Source of the DNA: Salimicrobium halophilum
Lineage (GTDB): Bacteria > Bacillota > Bacilli > Bacillales > Halobacillaceae
NCBI RefSeq assembly: GCF_900100295.1
Contig: NZ_FNEV01000006.1
Coordinates: forward strand, 62,001 to 126,000
Direction: 5' to 3'
DNA: 64,000 nucleotides
The notes beneath the pieces are model-generated. The model made no database searches, had not been told where the DNA came from, and saw only the letters and a list, made by a program, of their open reading frames with translations. Position 1 is the first letter of the stretch, and each line of letters opens with the position of its first letter. Position numbers and translations under genes: made by a program. Below, in pieces: positions 42,519 through 51,415 of the stretch.

Positions 42519-43670
42519 ATGATACGTAAAACACCCCTGTTTTTTCTGATTGTGTTGCTGATGCTCGCTTTCCCTCTTACTGCTTATGCTGCCGCATCCT
42601 CCTTCATTACAAATGGCACCACATCCTCGAAAGAAGTCGCCCTTACTTTCGACGATGGCTCCGACGGTACGAATATAGGCAGAATCCTCTCTATACTCGA
42701 CCGGGAGAACACGACAGCCACCTTTTTCCTGACAGGAAGAGGTGCCGAAAATCACCCTTCTTCCATTCGATCCATTGTTGATGCCGGTCATGAAATCGCC
42801 AACCATTCTTATTCCCACCCGGATTTCACTACTCTCTCCGCCACTGAGATGAAAAATGAATTATCGCGCACAGAGGACACTATACGCTCCACGACAGGAC
42901 AAGCCCTTTCTCCTTTATTCCGTGCTCCGTTCGGGGCCGTCAACGACCAGGTCCTTCAGGTTGTCGGTGATGCAGGCTACCCATATACCATCCACTGGGA
43001 CATCGATACGCTGGATTGGAAAGGCCTATCAACCACAGAAGTCTACAACAGAATTATGAACAACGTAGAAGCAGGATCGATCATTCTTATGCATACAGGA
43101 GCAGGAGCTTCCGGGACCCCGGGGGCTATCGAGAGAGTGATTCCCGAATTGAAACGACAGGGCTATAGTTTCACTACTGTCTCTCGGATCCTGGGACTGG
43201 AACAATCTTCGACCCATACCGTCCAAGCCGGAGATACGCTATATTCTTTGGCCAAAAGATACGGTACGACCGTTGAAGCACTTACCTCCGCTAACGGGAT
43301 CACGGATGTTACGAACATACAGATCGGAGAAGTTCTCACCATTCCTTCCACTACCGGAGGCGGGAGCTCAGATGGAGATGGATATACCGTCAAACGGGGA
43401 GATACCCTTTACAGCATCGCGAGAACATACGGCGTCTCCGTCTCTGCCATTGTGGAAGCGAACAACATCCTGAACCCTGCGTTGATCCGTGTCGGTCAAC
43501 AGCTCAAGATTCCGGATGCCTCTTCGTCCCGCTATACCGTCAAACCAGGCGATAACATGTACAGGATCGCTCTTAATCATGGCGTTACACTCGCCGAGCT
43601 CGCTCGCGCCAATTCCATATCTTCGCCCTATCTTATTCACCCTGGTCAGGTACTCATTATTCCGAATTGA
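42519..43670 (+). CDS. Secreted polysaccharide deacetylase with three LysM domains
   Basis: The 383-residue precursor has a signal peptide (residues 1-24, cut after AYA) and a NodB-type deacetylase domain (about 37-220). Catalytic and metal residues are visible: Asp45/Asp46 in TFDDG, His96 and His100 in HSYSH, Arg135 in RAPFG and His192 in LMHTG. Three LysM repeats follow at about 233-276, 289-332 and 339-383, the first and second separated by a Gly/Ser linker. It would act on peptidoglycan in the wall, removing acetyl groups from N-acetylglucosamine or N-acetylmuramic acid. The ATG at 42519 has GTGAGGTGG upstream. LysM at the C-terminus is the reverse of the common PdaA/YjeA layouts. Confidence 0.93.
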   Translation: MIRKTPLFFLIVLLMLAFPLTAYAAASSFITNGTTSSKEVALTFDDGSDGTNIGRILSILDRENTTATFFLTGRGAENHPSSIRSIVDAGHEIANHSYSHPDFTTLSATEMKNELSRTEDTIRSTTGQALSPLFRAPFGAVNDQVLQVVGDAGYPYTIHWDIDTLDWKGLSTTEVYNRIMNNVEAGSIILMHTGAGASGTPGAIERVIPELKRQGYSFTTVSRILGLEQSSTHTVQAGDTLYSLAKRYGTTVEALTSANGITDVTNIQIGEVLTIPSTTGGGSSDGDGYTVKRGDTLYSIARTYGVSVSAIVEANNILNPALIRVGQQLKIPDASSSRYTVKPGDNMYRIALNHGVTLAELARANSISSPYLIHPGQVLIIPN

Positions 43671-43688
43671 ATAGAAGGGCGGGCGCGT

Positions 43689-43840
43689 TATCCTTCATTC
43701 ATTTGATCCAGAAATGAAAAAGTGTCTCATAACTCTTTCAATGCCACATTTTTGTTTAGGGACCCTGTCAAAAGTGTGGCATATAGAAAAATATGAGGTG
43801 CTATTTCCGCTCAGAACTTGTAAAAACACCTCATAACACT
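43689..43840. repeat. Intergenic repeat, family B copy 4
   Basis: The unit runs from ATCCTTCATTCATTTGATCC through motif i GAAAAAGTGTCTCATAA (43716-43732), ii AAAAGTGTGGCATATA (43770-43785), iii ATATGAGGTGCTATTT (near 43791) and iv AAAACACCTCATAA (near 43823). Then comes a CCCGGTC-GACCGGG terminator very like that next to copy 6. Motif iii is the inverse of i, ii and iv, so only one pairing can form at a time. Confidence 0.75.
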
Positions 43841-43843
43841 CCA

Positions 43844-43876
43844 AAAAAGCCCCGGTCACCACATGCGACCGGGACT
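43844..43876 (-). terminator. Terminator of the NUDIX gene
   Basis: CCCGGTC and GACCGGG form the stem with a 9-nt loop; TTTTTTGG follows on the minus strand. Confidence 0.85.
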
Positions 43877-43883
43877 TTCTTAT

Positions 43884-44456
43884 CTAATCGATCAACTCTT
43901 TCTCCACTGCTTCGATGATCCTTCTATAGTAGTCATTCTCGTGCGGTACGAAAGCCTCCCGGGTAAGGCTCATTTCTTTTTCTCCAGAAATGACATCCGT
44001 TTCCCCGTTCCAAAGAGCCTTGAAGTCCTGCCACAGCACACGGTCCACGTCCTTCACTTCCTCTTCCTGTAACGTGAATTGGGTAAGAGAATGGGTGCAT
44101 TCATACATATGCTCATGAGCGAATTCTTTATCTTTCCCGATCCATGTATCCAGGAGAGCTACCTTTTTCATATCTTCATAGGTAACATCAAGCCCGAGTT
44201 CTTCTTTCACCTCTCTCACCCCGTCCCTCACGGATTCATCGGCTTCGATGTGCCCGGCCGCGGTAATATCGTACAGTCCCGGATAGTCCTTCTTCTCGGG
44301 ACTTCGTAATTGCAGGTACAGGAACCACTGCCCCTCGTGCCTGCTCACACACCAGCAATGGAACACTTCATGCCACTCTCCCTGTTGGTGTGCCTGTTCT
44401 CTCGGCATTGTCCCTTTATACTCAAAGGCTTCTGTAAAAATTCTGATATACTCCAT
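43884..44456 (-). CDS. NUDIX hydrolase
   Basis: The 190-residue protein has the complete Nudix box GHIEADESVRDGVREVKEEL with the REVKEELG core (about residues 68-90), binding Mg2+ for cleavage of a nucleoside diphosphate linked to another group. The upstream HCWCVSRHEGQWFLYLQLRS segment resembles isopentenyl-diphosphate isomerase-like Nudix proteins that are annotated only generally. It is divergent from the CPBP protease gene and convergent with the deacetylase, with its own terminator. The substrate is not evident. Confidence 0.9.
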   Translation of the reverse strand: MEYIRIFTEAFEYKGTMPREQAHQQGEWHEVFHCWCVSRHEGQWFLYLQLRSPEKKDYPGLYDITAAGHIEADESVRDGVREVKEELGLDVTYEDMKKVALLDTWIGKDKEFAHEHMYECTHSLTQFTLQEEEVKDVDRVLWQDFKALWNGETDVISGEKEMSLTREAFVPHENDYYRRIIEAVEKELID

Positions 44457-44515
44457 TGCATCTCTTCCTTCCCCTCGATAAGTGGTATAATTATGTAAAA
44501 AGGAGGTCCTTCCGC

Positions 44516-45268
44516 TTGAGCAAAGATCTGAAGATTTCCCTCATCCTCGCTTTCCTCAGTTTCATAGCTGGATTTATCATCGTTCCGTACCAGTTACAGA
44601 TGATGCCGGAGATCAGAGATATGCTGACGATCTCTGTACCACTGGCAACGCTCCTATCTTCGGTTCAATTATTCATTCTATCATTTCTTCTGTCGTTCGC
44701 CGGAGTCAAATTGGCCCGCCGTGCAGCATTGACTCTGCCTTTCTTCCACTCCCTCGCTTCCGGGGAAAAATTCTCCCTGGACCGAAGAGGATTCATCAGA
44801 GCGATTGTTGCAGGGCTGCTTGTCGCTTTTCTGATCATCGCTTCCGACCGCTTCTATTTCGCGGACCACATCCCCTACTTACAGAGCAATCCTCCGGAGT
44901 TCTCGGCTCTTGCTCTCATAGCCGGTGTGCTTTACGGAGGTGTGGTTGAAGAAGTGCTGTTACGCTTGTTTCTCATGTCCGCCCTCGTCGCTATCGGAGC
45001 GATCATTTTCAAAAAGAAACCCGCAGCTCTCTACTGGAGTGCCATCATCCTTGCTTCTCTTCTGTTTGCAGCAGGGCACCTCCCGGCAACAATTACGCTC
45101 TTTGACGGACTTACGCCTTTGATCATCTTCCGGAGTTTCCTGCTGAATGGAATAGGAGGATTATTTTTCGGTTATCTTTTCTGGAAGCATGGCTTCATCT
45201 ATGCCGTCCTCGCTCATATGCTTACTCATGTGTTCATGCAGCTTCTGTTCATTCCGGCATTCTACTGA
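44516..45268 (+). CDS. CPBP family intramembrane metalloprotease (CAAX protease-like)
   Basis: The 250-residue membrane protein has about seven helices. The Abi/CPBP motifs are present in order: VVEEVLLRLFLM (EExxxR, near residues 152-163), the FAAGHLP histidine motif and HMLTHVFMQ near the end. They form a metal site within the bilayer. The start is TTG at 44516, 8 nt after AAGGAGGT. Bacterial members take part in peptide maturation, immunity or membrane homeostasis; no bacteriocin gene lies nearby, so the role is unknown. Confidence 0.88.
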   Translation: MSKDLKISLILAFLSFIAGFIIVPYQLQMMPEIRDMLTISVPLATLLSSVQLFILSFLLSFAGVKLARRAALTLPFFHSLASGEKFSLDRRGFIRAIVAGLLVAFLIIASDRFYFADHIPYLQSNPPEFSALALIAGVLYGGVVEEVLLRLFLMSALVAIGAIIFKKKPAALYWSAIILASLLFAAGHLPATITLFDGLTPLIIFRSFLLNGIGGLFFGYLFWKHGFIYAVLAHMLTHVFMQLLFIPAFY

Positions 45269-45293
45269 CCCGGTTCATTTTTTAGACAACGAA

Positions 45294-45320
45294 AAAAAGA
45301 GAGAAGTGTTTCCTCTCTTT
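45294..45320 (-). terminator. Terminator of the GAF-GGDEF gene
   Basis: AAAGAGAG and CTCTCTTT form a short stem; a run of T follows on the minus strand. It overlaps the stop codon by a base or two. Confidence 0.65.
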
Positions 45321-46338
45321 AAGACCAGACCGTTATTCTGTTACGACCTTCCCGCTTGGATTCAAACAAGGCTTCGTCCGCTTTATGCATGATGTATCTG
45401 GCTTTCAGCAGATGATCCGCTTCGTTGCTGAAAATACCGATGCTGATGGTGACGTTTATATCCAGCCGACCGGCTTCATTCGATACGGAAATCGGCTCTT
45501 CGGCAATCACGGCACGGAGGCGGTCGGCAATTTCTTCCGCTTCTTTCTTATCGCTCGGATAGGCTAAGAGCATGAATTCCTCGCCACTCAACCTCCCGAA
45601 GTCATCACTCTCTCTCGTATACCTATCGAGACGTTTCGCAACTTCCCGGATCACTTCATCTCCGACGATATGTCCGTGTTCATCATTCACCTGCTTGAAA
45701 TGATCGATGTCAATGATCAACACAGACAACGCCTCATCTTCCCGGTCCGAGAGAGCCATCTTTTTATAAAGCGCAGAGAGGACCGCATCCCTGTTAAGGA
45801 CTCCCGTCATGGAATCGTAGGTCGTCTTCTTCTCCAGCTTCTCATTCACTTTCTCCAGACGTTTCGCTTCCAGGTGAAGTTCGATTTCATCCATGACTAC
45901 CTGGGCAAGTTTCCGGAGAGCTCCGGCCCCTTTCTCTGAAAGCGAGCCGGGCTTCATGTCCATGGCACTCAATACCCCGATGCTATATCCATCATGAGTT
46001 GTAAGAGGAACGCCGGCATAAAATTCGATCCCTTCGCCTTCTGCTGCCAGGTGCCCTATAAATCCAGGATCTTTGCTGGCATGTTCAACGACGTAGAGCT
46101 CGTCCTGAACAATGACACGGTCACATAGTCCCGGCCTTCTTTTCACTTCTTCGATCTCCACCCCGTACGTCGATTTGAACCATATACGATCGGCATCCAC
46201 AAGACTGATCATGGCAACCGGTACATTCACAAGCTCCGTCACCAGCTCCGTAATCCGGTCAAAAGCTGTATCCGGAGACGTATCAAGAATGTCATAGCGT
46301 TTCAGGGCTTCCACGCGTTCCTTTTCGCGTTCCTCCAT
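45319..46338 (-). CDS. GAF-GGDEF protein, probable diguanylate cyclase
   Basis: The 339-residue cytosolic protein has a GAF domain (about residues 20-160; ISLVDADRIWFKS and FYAGVPLTTHDGYSIGVL), a short coiled coil (EKVNEKLEKKT) and a GGDEF domain. The active-site loop reads RLSGEEF, with Ser for the first Gly, so activity may be reduced but is not excluded. An intact I-site (RESD, five residues before the loop) suggests product inhibition by c-di-GMP. The ATG at 46338 is preferred to a GTG three codons earlier, which would touch AGGAAG. A second c-di-GMP protein lies at 58.3-60.4 kb. Confidence 0.9.
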   Translation of the reverse strand: MEEREKERVEALKRYDILDTSPDTAFDRITELVTELVNVPVAMISLVDADRIWFKSTYGVEIEEVKRRPGLCDRVIVQDELYVVEHASKDPGFIGHLAAEGEGIEFYAGVPLTTHDGYSIGVLSAMDMKPGSLSEKGAGALRKLAQVVMDEIELHLEAKRLEKVNEKLEKKTTYDSMTGVLNRDAVLSALYKKMALSDREDEALSVLIIDIDHFKQVNDEHGHIVGDEVIREVAKRLDRYTRESDDFGRLSGEEFMLLAYPSDKKEAEEIADRLRAVIAEEPISVSNEAGRLDINVTISIGIFSNEADHLLKARYIMHKADEALFESKREGRNRITVWS

Positions 46339-46496
46339 GCTGTCCACTTCCTAGTTGAACCAAATTTTGTTCATTGAATTACTACTATAGTACCACAACG
46401 AATATGCATTCTAACCTTTTTCGCAGAATAAACAGCGAAATTTCACTTTCTCCTGCTATTATCCTGCTTTTTTTCACCTATACCTCCGTTTTTCTT

Positions 46497-47264
46497 TCAT
46501 CGTCTGCTCCTGGGGGCAGTCACCTTGATCCCCTCATCGGTCAGAGCATTGCGGATAAAACGGGCGAAATCGATGGCTTCTTCATTATCACCGTGGATAC
46601 ATACCGATTCTGCCTTGATCCCTATATACTCACCATCAATCGTCCTTACTTTCTGGTCAAACACCATATCATTCACCTGCTGCAGAGCCTTTTCAGAATC
46701 TTTGATTACTGCCCCCTCTTGGGTACGGGGCGTTAACGTACCGTCCGCTTGATACGTACGGTCGGCGAATACTTCACTCACGGTCCTCACTCCTGCCAGC
46801 TCGCCCGCTTTGATCAATTCGCTTCCGGCGAGTCCGTAGAGAATGACGTCTCCTTTCGCATCCCTTACCGCTTCCGCTATCGTCTTCGCAAGAGAGGCAT
46901 CCGTCGCCGCCATATTATATAGGGCGCCGTGAGGCTTTACGTGCTGAAGGCTAGTGCCTGCTGCCTCGGCAAAAGCCTCCAAAGCCCCTGTCTGATACAT
47001 AGTAAGGGCATACGCATCCTCCGGCGTTATGTCCATTTTCCTTCTCCCGAAACCTGCGAGATCGGGGAGCCCCGGGTGAGCCCCGATAGCGACGTTTTTT
47101 TCGGCGGCCATCTGTACCGTCTTTTTCATCGTCATGGGATCCCCGGCGTGGAAACCGCAGGCGATATTAGCAGAAGTAACGTACGACAACACTTCCTCAT
47201 CTTTTCCTTTTGTATATACGCCGAATCCTTCTCCCATATCACAGTTCAGATCGATGACACTCAT
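46497..47264 (-). CDS. pxpA: 5-oxoprolinase subunit A (LamB/YcsF family)
   Basis: The 255-residue protein begins [17 protein letters not shown] and has ANIACGFHAGDP, VAIGAHPGLPDLAGFGRR and HVKPHGALYN, the signature of PxpA. With PxpB and PxpC it opens 5-oxoproline to glutamate using ATP. The ATG at 47264 overlaps the pxpC stop (ATGA). It is the last gene of a run pxpB-pxpC-pxpA; no clear terminator follows. The product glutamate ties it to the proline and glutamate genes elsewhere in the window. Confidence 0.95.
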   Translation of the reverse strand: MSVIDLNCDMGEGFGVYTKGKDEEVLSYVTSANIACGFHAGDPMTMKKTVQMAAEKNVAIGAHPGLPDLAGFGRRKMDITPEDAYALTMYQTGALEAFAEAAGTSLQHVKPHGALYNMAATDASLAKTIAEAVRDAKGDVILYGLAGSELIKAGELAGVRTVSEVFADRTYQADGTLTPRTQEGAVIKDSEKALQQVNDMVFDQKVRTIDGEYIGIKAESVCIHGDNEEAIDFARFIRNALTDEGIKVTAPRSRR

Positions 47265-48274
47265 ATATGACCCTCCTCCACTTTCCTTCTGATGGCACTC
47301 CGGCACCAACGGATATACTGCTCCTGTTCCAAAAGGAGACGTTCCGCTTCCCGGTGAGGGATCATCATGAACCTCACCTTGTCACCCGGCTTCACTTGTC
47401 CCAGTTTGGAAAAATCCGCACTCGCTACTTGCGCCAGTTTCGGATATCCTCCTGTCGTCTGTCGATCCGCCAGTAAAACGATCGGCTGACCATTCTGAGG
47501 GACCTGGATCGTTCCGAACGTCACCGGTTCGGAGATGATTTCTTCCTTTACGGATAGGTTCAGAGGCTCTCCCTTCAGTCTGATCCCCATCCGGTCGGAT
47601 TTCGTATCGACCTGGTACGCTTCTTCTGTAAATGAACGGATGCTTTCCTCTTCAAACAAGTGATGGTGGCGGCCTTCAAAGACCCGGATCGCTTCTCCCT
47701 GATTATTCATTGGCACCGCCATATCCGAAACCCACCAGTCGGAAGCAGCGAAGGGTCCGTTTATTCTTTTTTCTGTCAGCTGATCCACTATCCGTTCACT
47801 CATTGCTGAAGAACGGTTCCTTTCAAGGGTGCCCCCTTTCTGAAAGGCTCTTCCTTCGTGTCCGCCAAAACCGGCCTGTAGATATGTCGAAGCGCTTCCA
47901 AGGAATTCGTCCGCTTGGAATCCGCCCGCTACCGCTATATACGTACGGGCCCCTTTCACCGCGTTCCCGAACCGAAGCTCGTTTCCTTTGTGTACATACA
48001 CCGGGCGCCACATTGGTACCGGCACCCCGTCTATTCGTGGCTGCATATCCCCACCGGTAATGGATAAGAGAGCAGCTTCCCGGAAATGAAAAGCAGCGCC
48101 CTGCAGTGTCATCTCCAGAGTCGCATCATTCTCATCATTTCCTATGACGATGTTCGCAAGTCGATGTGCTACGGTGTCCACTGCTCCTCCGACACTCACT
48201 CCGTACTTTTGATATCCTGCACGTCCGGAGTCCTGTATAGTCGTGAACAATCCTGCTTCAAGCACTTCTATCAT
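47261..48274 (-). CDS. pxpC: 5-oxoprolinase subunit C (biotin-dependent carboxyltransferase-like, KipA type)
   Basis: The 337-residue protein begins [20 protein letters not shown], the standard start of the AHS2/PxpC family, followed by [18 protein letters not shown] and [11 protein letters not shown], then [13 protein letters not shown] near residue 208. The late [21 protein letters not shown] block (start [13 protein letters not shown]) is also diagnostic. The ATG at 48274 overlaps the pxpB stop by 4 nt and follows GGAGGAAGAGG. In B. subtilis the homologue KipA counters KipI, but with pxpA adjacent the 5-oxoprolinase role is preferred. Confidence 0.94.
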   Translation of the reverse strand: MIEVLEAGLFTTIQDSGRAGYQKYGVSVGGAVDTVAHRLANIVIGNDENDATLEMTLQGAAFHFREAALLSITGGDMQPRIDGVPVPMWRPVYVHKGNELRFGNAVKGARTYIAVAGGFQADEFLGSASTYLQAGFGGHEGRAFQKGGTLERNRSSAMSERIVDQLTEKRINGPFAASDWWVSDMAVPMNNQGEAIRVFEGRHHHLFEEESIRSFTEEAYQVDTKSDRMGIRLKGEPLNLSVKEEIISEPVTFGTIQVPQNGQPIVLLADRQTTGGYPKLAQVASADFSKLGQVKPGDKVRFMMIPHREAERLLLEQEQYIRWCRSAIRRKVEEGHI

Positions 48275-48972
48275 TCCTCTTCCTCCCATTGTTCATATGC
48301 TTCTCTCGTAACGGAGAAGAACCTGACTTTGTCCCCCGGCTGCAGATAAGAAGGAGGGGTCTTCTCAGGAAGGAACAGGGAGAGGGGCGTTCTTCCGATC
48401 AATTGCCAGCCCCCGGGCGTTTCCAGAGGATAGACCCCTGTCTGCGACCCGGCGATCCCTACGGAACCGGCAGGGATCTTCAATCTTGGCTCTTCTTTTC
48501 GTGGCATCGCAATCTCCCCGTCCATTCCTCCAAGGAACGGAAAGCCCGGCGCGAACCCGAGCATATAGACGAGATATTCCCGGGACGTATGCTTTTCGAT
48601 GACTTCGTCTTCCGTCAATCCGTTATGTTCAGCAACAGCGGGAAGGTCAGGACCGAAGTCGTCCCCTCCATAACATACCGGAATATCTATCGTCCGGCCG
48701 CTACTTGCCTCCCTTCCAGCGATAGAATCAATGCAGGCTGACACATATGCAGCAGCCCTTTCGTAAGGAGAGGAATGAGGATAGGTCTTACGCAACTGCA
48801 TAGCGTCATAGTATACAGCGACCCCCGTATAAGAAGGGACCATTTCCGTAATCCAGGTGGCATCCATCTCTTCCACGATCGCCTGGACACGGTGATGAAT
48901 GTCCGGACTGATCTCCTCCCCTACTATTATAAATAAGGACTGATCACCGAGCGGTTCAATGATATGTTTCAT
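48271..48972 (-). CDS. pxpB: 5-oxoprolinase subunit B (KipI/AHS1 family)
   Basis: The 233-residue protein shows [14 protein letters not shown] at the N-terminus, [26 protein letters not shown], and [19 protein letters not shown], then the [20 protein letters not shown] block. These are the marks of AHS1/PxpB. The ATG at 48972 follows GGAGAGGTG; the long in-frame extension would overlap the upstream gene. It is 26 nt after the OYE gene on the same strand. All three Pxp subunits are present and coupled by ATGA overlaps. Confidence 0.94.
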   Translation of the reverse strand: MKHIIEPLGDQSLFIIVGEEISPDIHHRVQAIVEEMDATWITEMVPSYTGVAVYYDAMQLRKTYPHSSPYERAAAYVSACIDSIAGREASSGRTIDIPVCYGGDDFGPDLPAVAEHNGLTEDEVIEKHTSREYLVYMLGFAPGFPFLGGMDGEIAMPRKEEPRLKIPAGSVGIAGSQTGVYPLETPGGWQLIGRTPLSLFLPEKTPPSYLQPGDKVRFFSVTREAYEQWEEEE

Positions 48973-48998
48973 AGACACCTCTCCTTCGATCTTCGACG

Positions 48999-50222
48999 TC
49001 AGACCCGACGTTTCTTCAGGATACCTGTTCCGTTTTCCCATAAAGATTTCAACAGAGACAGCTTCGGTGAGAAGTTCGGCTTCGCTTCCTGCCCTTTCCC
49101 GATGCGATCGAGCTGTTGGCTGAACCACATAATCTCCATCATTCCTCCCTTATCAATGGCAGGAATGCCGGTTTTCACGGCAGGGAGATCCAGAGTCTCG
49201 AGTTCCCCTTTCAGCAATTTGTCGGGGATGGACGGGTCGACCGCAAGCGGACGGGCCAGACCGATCATATCCGTCCCTCCGGCAGCAAGGGCTTGTTCCA
49301 TTCCTTCTTTCGTACGAAAACCGCCGGTGACCGCAATCGGGATGGTCGTCTCCTTTTTCAGCCGTTCGGCGTACTCAAGAAAGTAGGCTTCCCGCTTCGA
49401 CTCCGTCGTACCTTTCCCGGTCATCACCGCTTTTTCATACGTTCCTCCGGATATTTCAATAAGGTCGATTCCGAACTCTTCCAAAGACTTGATGACGTAG
49501 ATCGATTCTTCTTCTGTGAATCCGGCCTTCATGAAATCGGCGCTGTTGATCTTGACCCCTACCGGATAATCCTCTCCCACCTCGGAACGGACGGCCCGGC
49601 ACACCTCTCTCAGGAAACGGGCACGGTTCTCGATCGGGCCTCCCCATTCATCCGTGCGCTGATTGTGCCTCGGAGAAAGGAACTGACTGATCAGATAGCC
49701 GTGGGCTGCATGGATCTGTACCCCGGTGAATCCCGCTTCTTTCGCAAGCAAGGCTGTTCTCTTGAAGCGTCGTATCACTTCATGGATGCCCGCTGTCGTC
49801 AGGGCGCGCGGTGGTGCAAAGAAACGTTGAAGATCCGGGGAAAAAGGGATAGCAGAAGGCGCATGTCCTTCTTTCACCAGCCCCCGTACGACCTGCTTCC
49901 CGGGATGATTGATCTGCATCCAGAACTCATTCCCGTTCTTCTTCCCCGCTTTCGCCCACTTCCTGAACAAGTGCAGGTCGCTGGCGTCTTCGAGTACGAC
50001 GTTTCCGGGTTCTCCGAGTGCGTCGCCCGTAATCATCACATTTCCCGTAACGACAAGACCTGCGCCTCCTTCGGCCCACCTTTCATAAAGGTGGATCAAT
50101 TCCTCTGTGGGGGCATGGTCTTCAGAAGCCATCCCTTCGCTCATCGCGGATTTCATGAAGCGGTTTTTGACAATCGCTCCTCTCTTCTCAAGCAATAGCG
50201 GTTCGGACAGATAATAGGTCAT
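48999..50222 (-). CDS. NADH:flavin oxidoreductase, old yellow enzyme family (first copy)
   Basis: The 407-residue FMN protein has [42 protein letters not shown] (start [12 protein letters not shown]) and [10 protein letters not shown], the active-site and FMN-binding segments of the OYE barrel. His-Ala-Ala-His in the middle is the substrate-binding pair. No Cys-rich [4Fe-4S] site or second dinucleotide domain follows, so it is a stand-alone ene-reductase, not a dienoyl-CoA reductase. It lies 17 nt after the AI-2E family gene and 26 nt before pxpB, suggesting one transcript. The link to 5-oxoproline breakdown is not obvious. Confidence 0.9.
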   Translation of the reverse strand: MTYYLSEPLLLEKRGAIVKNRFMKSAMSEGMASEDHAPTEELIHLYERWAEGGAGLVVTGNVMITGDALGEPGNVVLEDASDLHLFRKWAKAGKKNGNEFWMQINHPGKQVVRGLVKEGHAPSAIPFSPDLQRFFAPPRALTTAGIHEVIRRFKRTALLAKEAGFTGVQIHAAHGYLISQFLSPRHNQRTDEWGGPIENRARFLREVCRAVRSEVGEDYPVGVKINSADFMKAGFTEEESIYVIKSLEEFGIDLIEISGGTYEKAVMTGKGTTESKREAYFLEYAERLKKETTIPIAVTGGFRTKEGMEQALAAGGTDMIGLARPLAVDPSIPDKLLKGELETLDLPAVKTGIPAIDKGGMMEIMWFSQQLDRIGKGQEAKPNFSPKLSLLKSLWENGTGILKKRRV

Positions 50223-50239
50223 GGTTCCCTCTCCTTTTC

Positions 50240-51322
50240 TTAAACAGTCGCGTCTTCTTTGGATTCTCGGTACATCTGAAAATACCTGTAAAAATTATAA
50301 AGAAGCACTTTGATCACTGAATACAACGGAATAGCAATGACCATTCCGATGAATCCTCCGAGCGGTGCGGCTACGACAAGTAACAGAATGATCGTGAGCG
50401 GATGTACGTGAAGACGCTGCCCGAGAACGACGGGAGCAACAAGGTTTCCTTCGAGCTGTTGTACAATCACGAGAATCGCCAGGACGTAGATGGCCATGAC
50501 CGGATCCTGCATCAGAGCCACAACCACAGCCGGCACGACCCCGATGATCGGACCGAAGAACGGAATGATCGCCGTCATGACGACGAACAAACCGAGAATA
50601 AGCGCGTAATCAAGTCCAATGATCAGGTAACCGATATACATGAGTACCCCGTCCACAAAGGCGACCGTCGCCTGACCGATGATATAAGCGGCAATCGTCG
50701 CATCGAGCTTCCGGAACAACGACGTCGCTTCTTCCCTCTTCTTTCCGGAGAACGGCTTCGTCAGAAAGGGAACGAGTTTCCTTCCATCTTTGAGGAAAAA
50801 GAACAGAACGAACGGAACGATAATGATGACCGTAGCAGCACCGGCCACCGTGGTGAACGTCTGGGCGAAGTGTTCACTGATATCCTGCCCGAGGTTACTT
50901 ACGTACTGCGTCACCTGTTGCTTCAGGGAATTTGTCGACAGCATCCCCATGTCGTTCTCCTCGAGTCCCTTCCTCGCTTTCTCCGCGGTTTCTCCGAGCT
51001 TACTCGGCAGATGGGATATATCCTCGACCTGTTCCTGGATGGTGGTAGCCAGAAGTCGTCCAGCTGTCGCTATCAGCGCCCCCAGCACGGTGAACAGGAT
51101 GATGATGGATGCGAGAATCGGAATCGACATCTTCCTCGACATCCATTCCACCACCGGTCTCGTCAGATAGAAAAGAAATCCGGCAATCAGAATCGGATAG
51201 AATAACGTCTGGAACACAGTCAGAAATGGACTGAACATATCCAGTAATTGCATGAAGAACACGGCAATCAGAAATAGGATAAATGCCGTTATGTATTTGA
51301 AATAAGGGTGTCTCCACCACAT
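50240..51322 (-). CDS. AI-2E family transporter (TqsA/YtvI-like)
   Basis: The 360-residue membrane protein has about eight helices in the UPF0118 pattern: an N-terminal helix pair, a long soluble part (residues about 95-150, with KLGETAEKARKGL), then PFVLFFFLKDGRK and the late PFFGPIIGVVPAVVVAL and GNLVAPVVLGQRLHVHPL motifs. Members export signalling molecules or exchange Na+ and H+, the latter being reported in halophiles. The start follows AAAGGAGTTG. Substrate is unknown. It leads the same-strand run OYE-pxpB-pxpC-pxpA. Confidence 0.88.
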   Translation of the reverse strand: MWWRHPYFKYITAFILFLIAVFFMQLLDMFSPFLTVFQTLFYPILIAGFLFYLTRPVVEWMSRKMSIPILASIIILFTVLGALIATAGRLLATTIQEQVEDISHLPSKLGETAEKARKGLEENDMGMLSTNSLKQQVTQYVSNLGQDISEHFAQTFTTVAGAATVIIIVPFVLFFFLKDGRKLVPFLTKPFSGKKREEATSLFRKLDATIAAYIIGQATVAFVDGVLMYIGYLIIGLDYALILGLFVVMTAIIPFFGPIIGVVPAVVVALMQDPVMAIYVLAILVIVQQLEGNLVAPVVLGQRLHVHPLTIILLLVVAAPLGGFIGMVIAIPLYSVIKVLLYNFYRYFQMYRESKEDATV

Positions 51323-51380
51323 ATACCATCAACTCCTTTCTCTTAGATTTTCACCTAATCGCACCCCCTTAAACCAAAAA

Positions 51381-51410
51381 AAGCCCACCCTTTTCAAAAG
51401 GGCGGACTTC
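51381..51410 (-). terminator. Terminator of the SulP gene
   Basis: AAGCCCACCCTTTT and AAAGGGCGGACTT (two mismatches) form the stem; a T run follows on the minus strand. Confidence 0.85.
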
Positions 51411-51415
51411 TTCCA

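Noticed and set aside
42340-42534. N-terminal extension of 65 codons for the DASS transporter
   Set aside because: It has no ribosome site, crosses the likely promoter and cre-like site, and the ATG at 42339 follows AGGAGG at ideal spacing.
43716-43837. CRISPR-like array at the family B repeats
   Set aside because: The motifs alternate in orientation, spacing is irregular, and no cas genes are present.
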